Shown here: in pieces, positions 62,493-64,000 of the stretch
Numbering within the stretch: position 1 is the first letter of the stretch
Layout of the letters: each line of letters opens with the position of its first letter
Assembly: GCF_014200495.1 (NCBI RefSeq)
Contig: NZ_JACHBY010000003.1
Coordinates: 558,001 to 622,000 of the forward strand
Direction: 5' to 3'
DNA: 64,000 nucleotides
Source of the DNA: Mucilaginibacter geliditolerans
GTDB lineage: Bacteria; Bacteroidota; Bacteroidia; Sphingobacteriales; Sphingobacteriaceae
Translations under genes and position numbers: made by a program
The notes under the pieces: model-generated
The model's database searches: none
The model's input: only the letters and a program-made list of their open reading frames with translations
What the model was told of the DNA's origin: nothing

Positions 62493-64000
62493 TCTAAGCG
62501 AAAATAAGGCTATCCAGTTTTTAAACGGTGGTGGGGAAATGGGTGAATTGACCCGGTGCTTTGATTGGGCGGGTCATACTTTAGGACCTCCCGAAACCTG
62601 GCCTCAGAGCCTGAAAACCACCCTTAGTATTATCTTGAATTCCCGTTTCCCGATGTTCCTGTTCTGGGGGCCGGATTCCATCTGTTTTTATAATGATGCT
62701 TATCGGCCGAGTTTGGGCAATAACGGTAAGCACCCGGCCATCGGGCAACCCGGCGCGGTGATCTGGCCGGAAATATGGACGACTATCAGCCCGCTGATCG
62801 AGCAGGTTATGAACGGTGGTGAAGCCAGTTGGAACGAGGACCTTTTGCTGCCGATATACCGCAATGGGAATGTAGAAGATGTGTATTGGACGTTTAGTTA
62901 TAGCCCGGTTAGGGATGAATCGGGCCAGCCAGCGGGGGTGTTTGTGACTTGTTCGGAAACTACAGAGAAGGTAAAGGTGATTGCGAAATTACGGCTGTCT
63001 GACCAGCGTTTTCAAAACCTGGTCAGGGAAGCAACAGTAGGTATTATTGTGCTGATCGGTCCCGAAATGAACGTCGGCATTGTGAATGAGGGTTATGCCC
63101 GGCTGATTGGCCGCACTGTAGAGGAACTTATTGATCGCCCTTTATTTAAGATCATACCGGAAACGGAGGCTGTTTTCCGGCCTATTATTGATCAGGTCAG
63201 GCTAAGTGGTGAACCATTATATTTATATGGGAAGCCCTATTCTGTAACATATGCCGACGGAACAATTAATGGTTTTCTAAACCTTGTCTACCAGCCGTAT
63301 AAGGAAGCGGATGGTGAGATCACTGGCGTGATGGTGCTTTGCCAGGAGGTGACGGAACTGGTTAATGCTAAATTAAATACAGAGGAAGCCGAAGAAAGGA
63401 CGCGGTTGGCCGTCGAAACTGCCGCTTTAGGGACCTTTGACCTCAACCTGCAAACGGATAACCTGATCACGTCGCCACGGCTGGATGAGATCATGGGTAT
63501 TGATCCTTCCGCGGACCATACTGCTTATATATCCGCGATCCATCCGGATGATCATCCGATCCGGCAAAGGGCGCTGGAGGCAGCTTTTCATACCGGGAAA
63601 TTGCATTACAGCGTGCGAATTGTTAAAGAGGACGATATTCGCTGGATTCAAACTGAAGGCAAGGTATATTACGATACCGAGGGAAAACCGCTGCGCTTAT
63701 TAGGTAGTATGCTGGATATCACGGATAAAAAGCTGGATGACCTGCGGAAGAATGATTTTATCGCAATGGTCAGCCATGAATTAAAAACGCCGCTTACTTC
63801 TTTACAGGCTTATATCCAGGTGTTAAACGGAAAGGCGCAAAAAAGCGAGGATAGCTTTGACAAGAATCTGTTGGGAAAAGCGGATTTGCAGGTCAGGAAA
63901 ATGGGTAACATGATTAATGGATTTTTAAACCTTTCCAGGTTGGAATCTGGTAAACTTCCGCTGGTCAAAACCCAATTCGACCTTGACGAACTTTTGTCTA
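62479..64000 (+). CDS. PAS-domain sensor histidine kinase (3' end beyond window)
   Basis: 507 complete codons visible from tandem ATGs at 62476/62479. No membrane segment, so cytosolic. An N-terminal GAF/PAS-like module (CFDWAGHTLGPPETWPQSLK; FPMFLFWGPDSICFYNDAYR) covers residues about 20-150, a PAS near 175-290, a PAS/PAC near 305-420 (ETAALGTFDLNLQTDNLITS), then HisKA with MVSHELKTPLTSLQAYIQVL, phospho-acceptor His433. The catalytic ATPase domain should lie off the right edge. Probably part of the segment right of the tRNA fragment. Confidence 0.9.
   Translation, partial: MPRNDLSENKAIQFLNGGGEMGELTRCFDWAGHTLGPPETWPQSLKTTLSIILNSRFPMFLFWGPDSICFYNDAYRPSLGNNGKHPAIGQPGAVIWPEIWTTISPLIEQVMNGGEASWNEDLLLPIYRNGNVEDVYWTFSYSPVRDESGQPAGVFVTCSETTEKVKVIAKLRLSDQRFQNLVREATVGIIVLIGPEMNVGIVNEGYARLIGRTVEELIDRPLFKIIPETEAVFRPIIDQVRLSGEPLYLYGKPYSVTYADGTINGFLNLVYQPYKEADGEITGVMVLCQEVTELVNAKLNTEEAEERTRLAVETAALGTFDLNLQTDNLITSPRLDEIMGIDPSADHTAYISAIHPDDHPIRQRALEAAFHTGKLHYSVRIVKEDDIRWIQTEGKVYYDTEGKPLRLLGSMLDITDKKLDDLRKNDFIAMVSHELKTPLTSLQAYIQVLNGKAQKSEDSFDKNLLGKADLQVRKMGNMINGFLNLSRLESGKLPLVKTQFDLDELLS

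Overview
The window looks like chromosomal DNA of a Bacteroidota member, most likely a Sphingobacteriaceae genus such as Mucilaginibacter or Pedobacter. This assignment is inferred, not searched. The support is moderate GC, weak Shine-Dalgarno sequences, TAnnTTTG-type -7 promoter elements, and lineage-typical families (DUF3857/transglutaminase, DUF1800 with DUF1501, DUF4270, DUF6515, carboxypeptidase-like-domain TonB receptors, WG repeats, PIG-L exported deacetylase).

Layout. 1-2494 (-): two tandem DUF3857 exported proteins, the first cut by the window edge. 2632-6756 (+): two paralogous DUF1800 proteins and a Tat-exported DUF1501 protein. 7000-8479: a DUF6515 protein and a small conserved protein. 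8784-17914 (+): a carbon-metabolism cluster of ROK glucokinase-like protein, tkt, rpiA, tal, HAD hydrolase, gnd, zwf and pgl, closed by a strong terminator and followed by a sodium:solute symporter. 19874-22395 (-): DUF2306 and WG-repeat proteins. 22582-23791 (+): peroxiredoxin and AhpD-like protein. 24050-28737 (-): a tripartite drug-efflux operon headed by its TetR regulator. 29037-31804 (+): PIG-L deacetylase and a small membrane protein. 31878-35482 (-): TonB siderophore receptor and PepSY reductase-like protein. 35570-38093: oxyR divergent from katA. 38182-44108 (-): quinone oxidoreductase, Crp/Fnr regulator, glmS, DUF4270 lipoprotein and a half-length GT5 glycosyltransferase. 44339-46667 (+): panC, panD and a TonB-C protein. 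46682-54302: two lipoproteins, aconitase and B12-dependent ribonucleotide reductase. 54410-55206: a REP-associated tyrosine transposase (RAYT) flanked by arrays of perfect 3-nt-loop palindromes. 55242-59829 (-): an outer-membrane protein, a TonB receptor and two paralogous Cys/His-motif small proteins. 60183-64000: a tRNA 3'-end fragment, a 5'-truncated ligD, small genes and the start of a PAS histidine kinase; this looks like the edge of an integrated or rearranged segment.

How genes work together. The 8.8-17.9 kb cluster can phosphorylate glucose, run the oxidative pentose-phosphate branch and most of the non-oxidative branch (rpe is not seen). OxyR, KatA, the peroxiredoxin and the AhpD-like protein form a peroxide-defence set. 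Exact matches to the OxyR half-operator (ATAG-nTnnnAn-CTAT) lie beside oxyR/katA and upstream of the peroxiredoxin. Two TonB receptor operons carry TTTAGA-type operator candidates and are probably metal regulated. The intergenic spaces hold several families of palindromic or inverted repeats.

The best candidates for under-described biology are the RAYT with its hairpin array, the paired small proteins carrying a CNGHCYFM motif upstream of a TonB receptor, and the tRNA-fragment/ligD junction.
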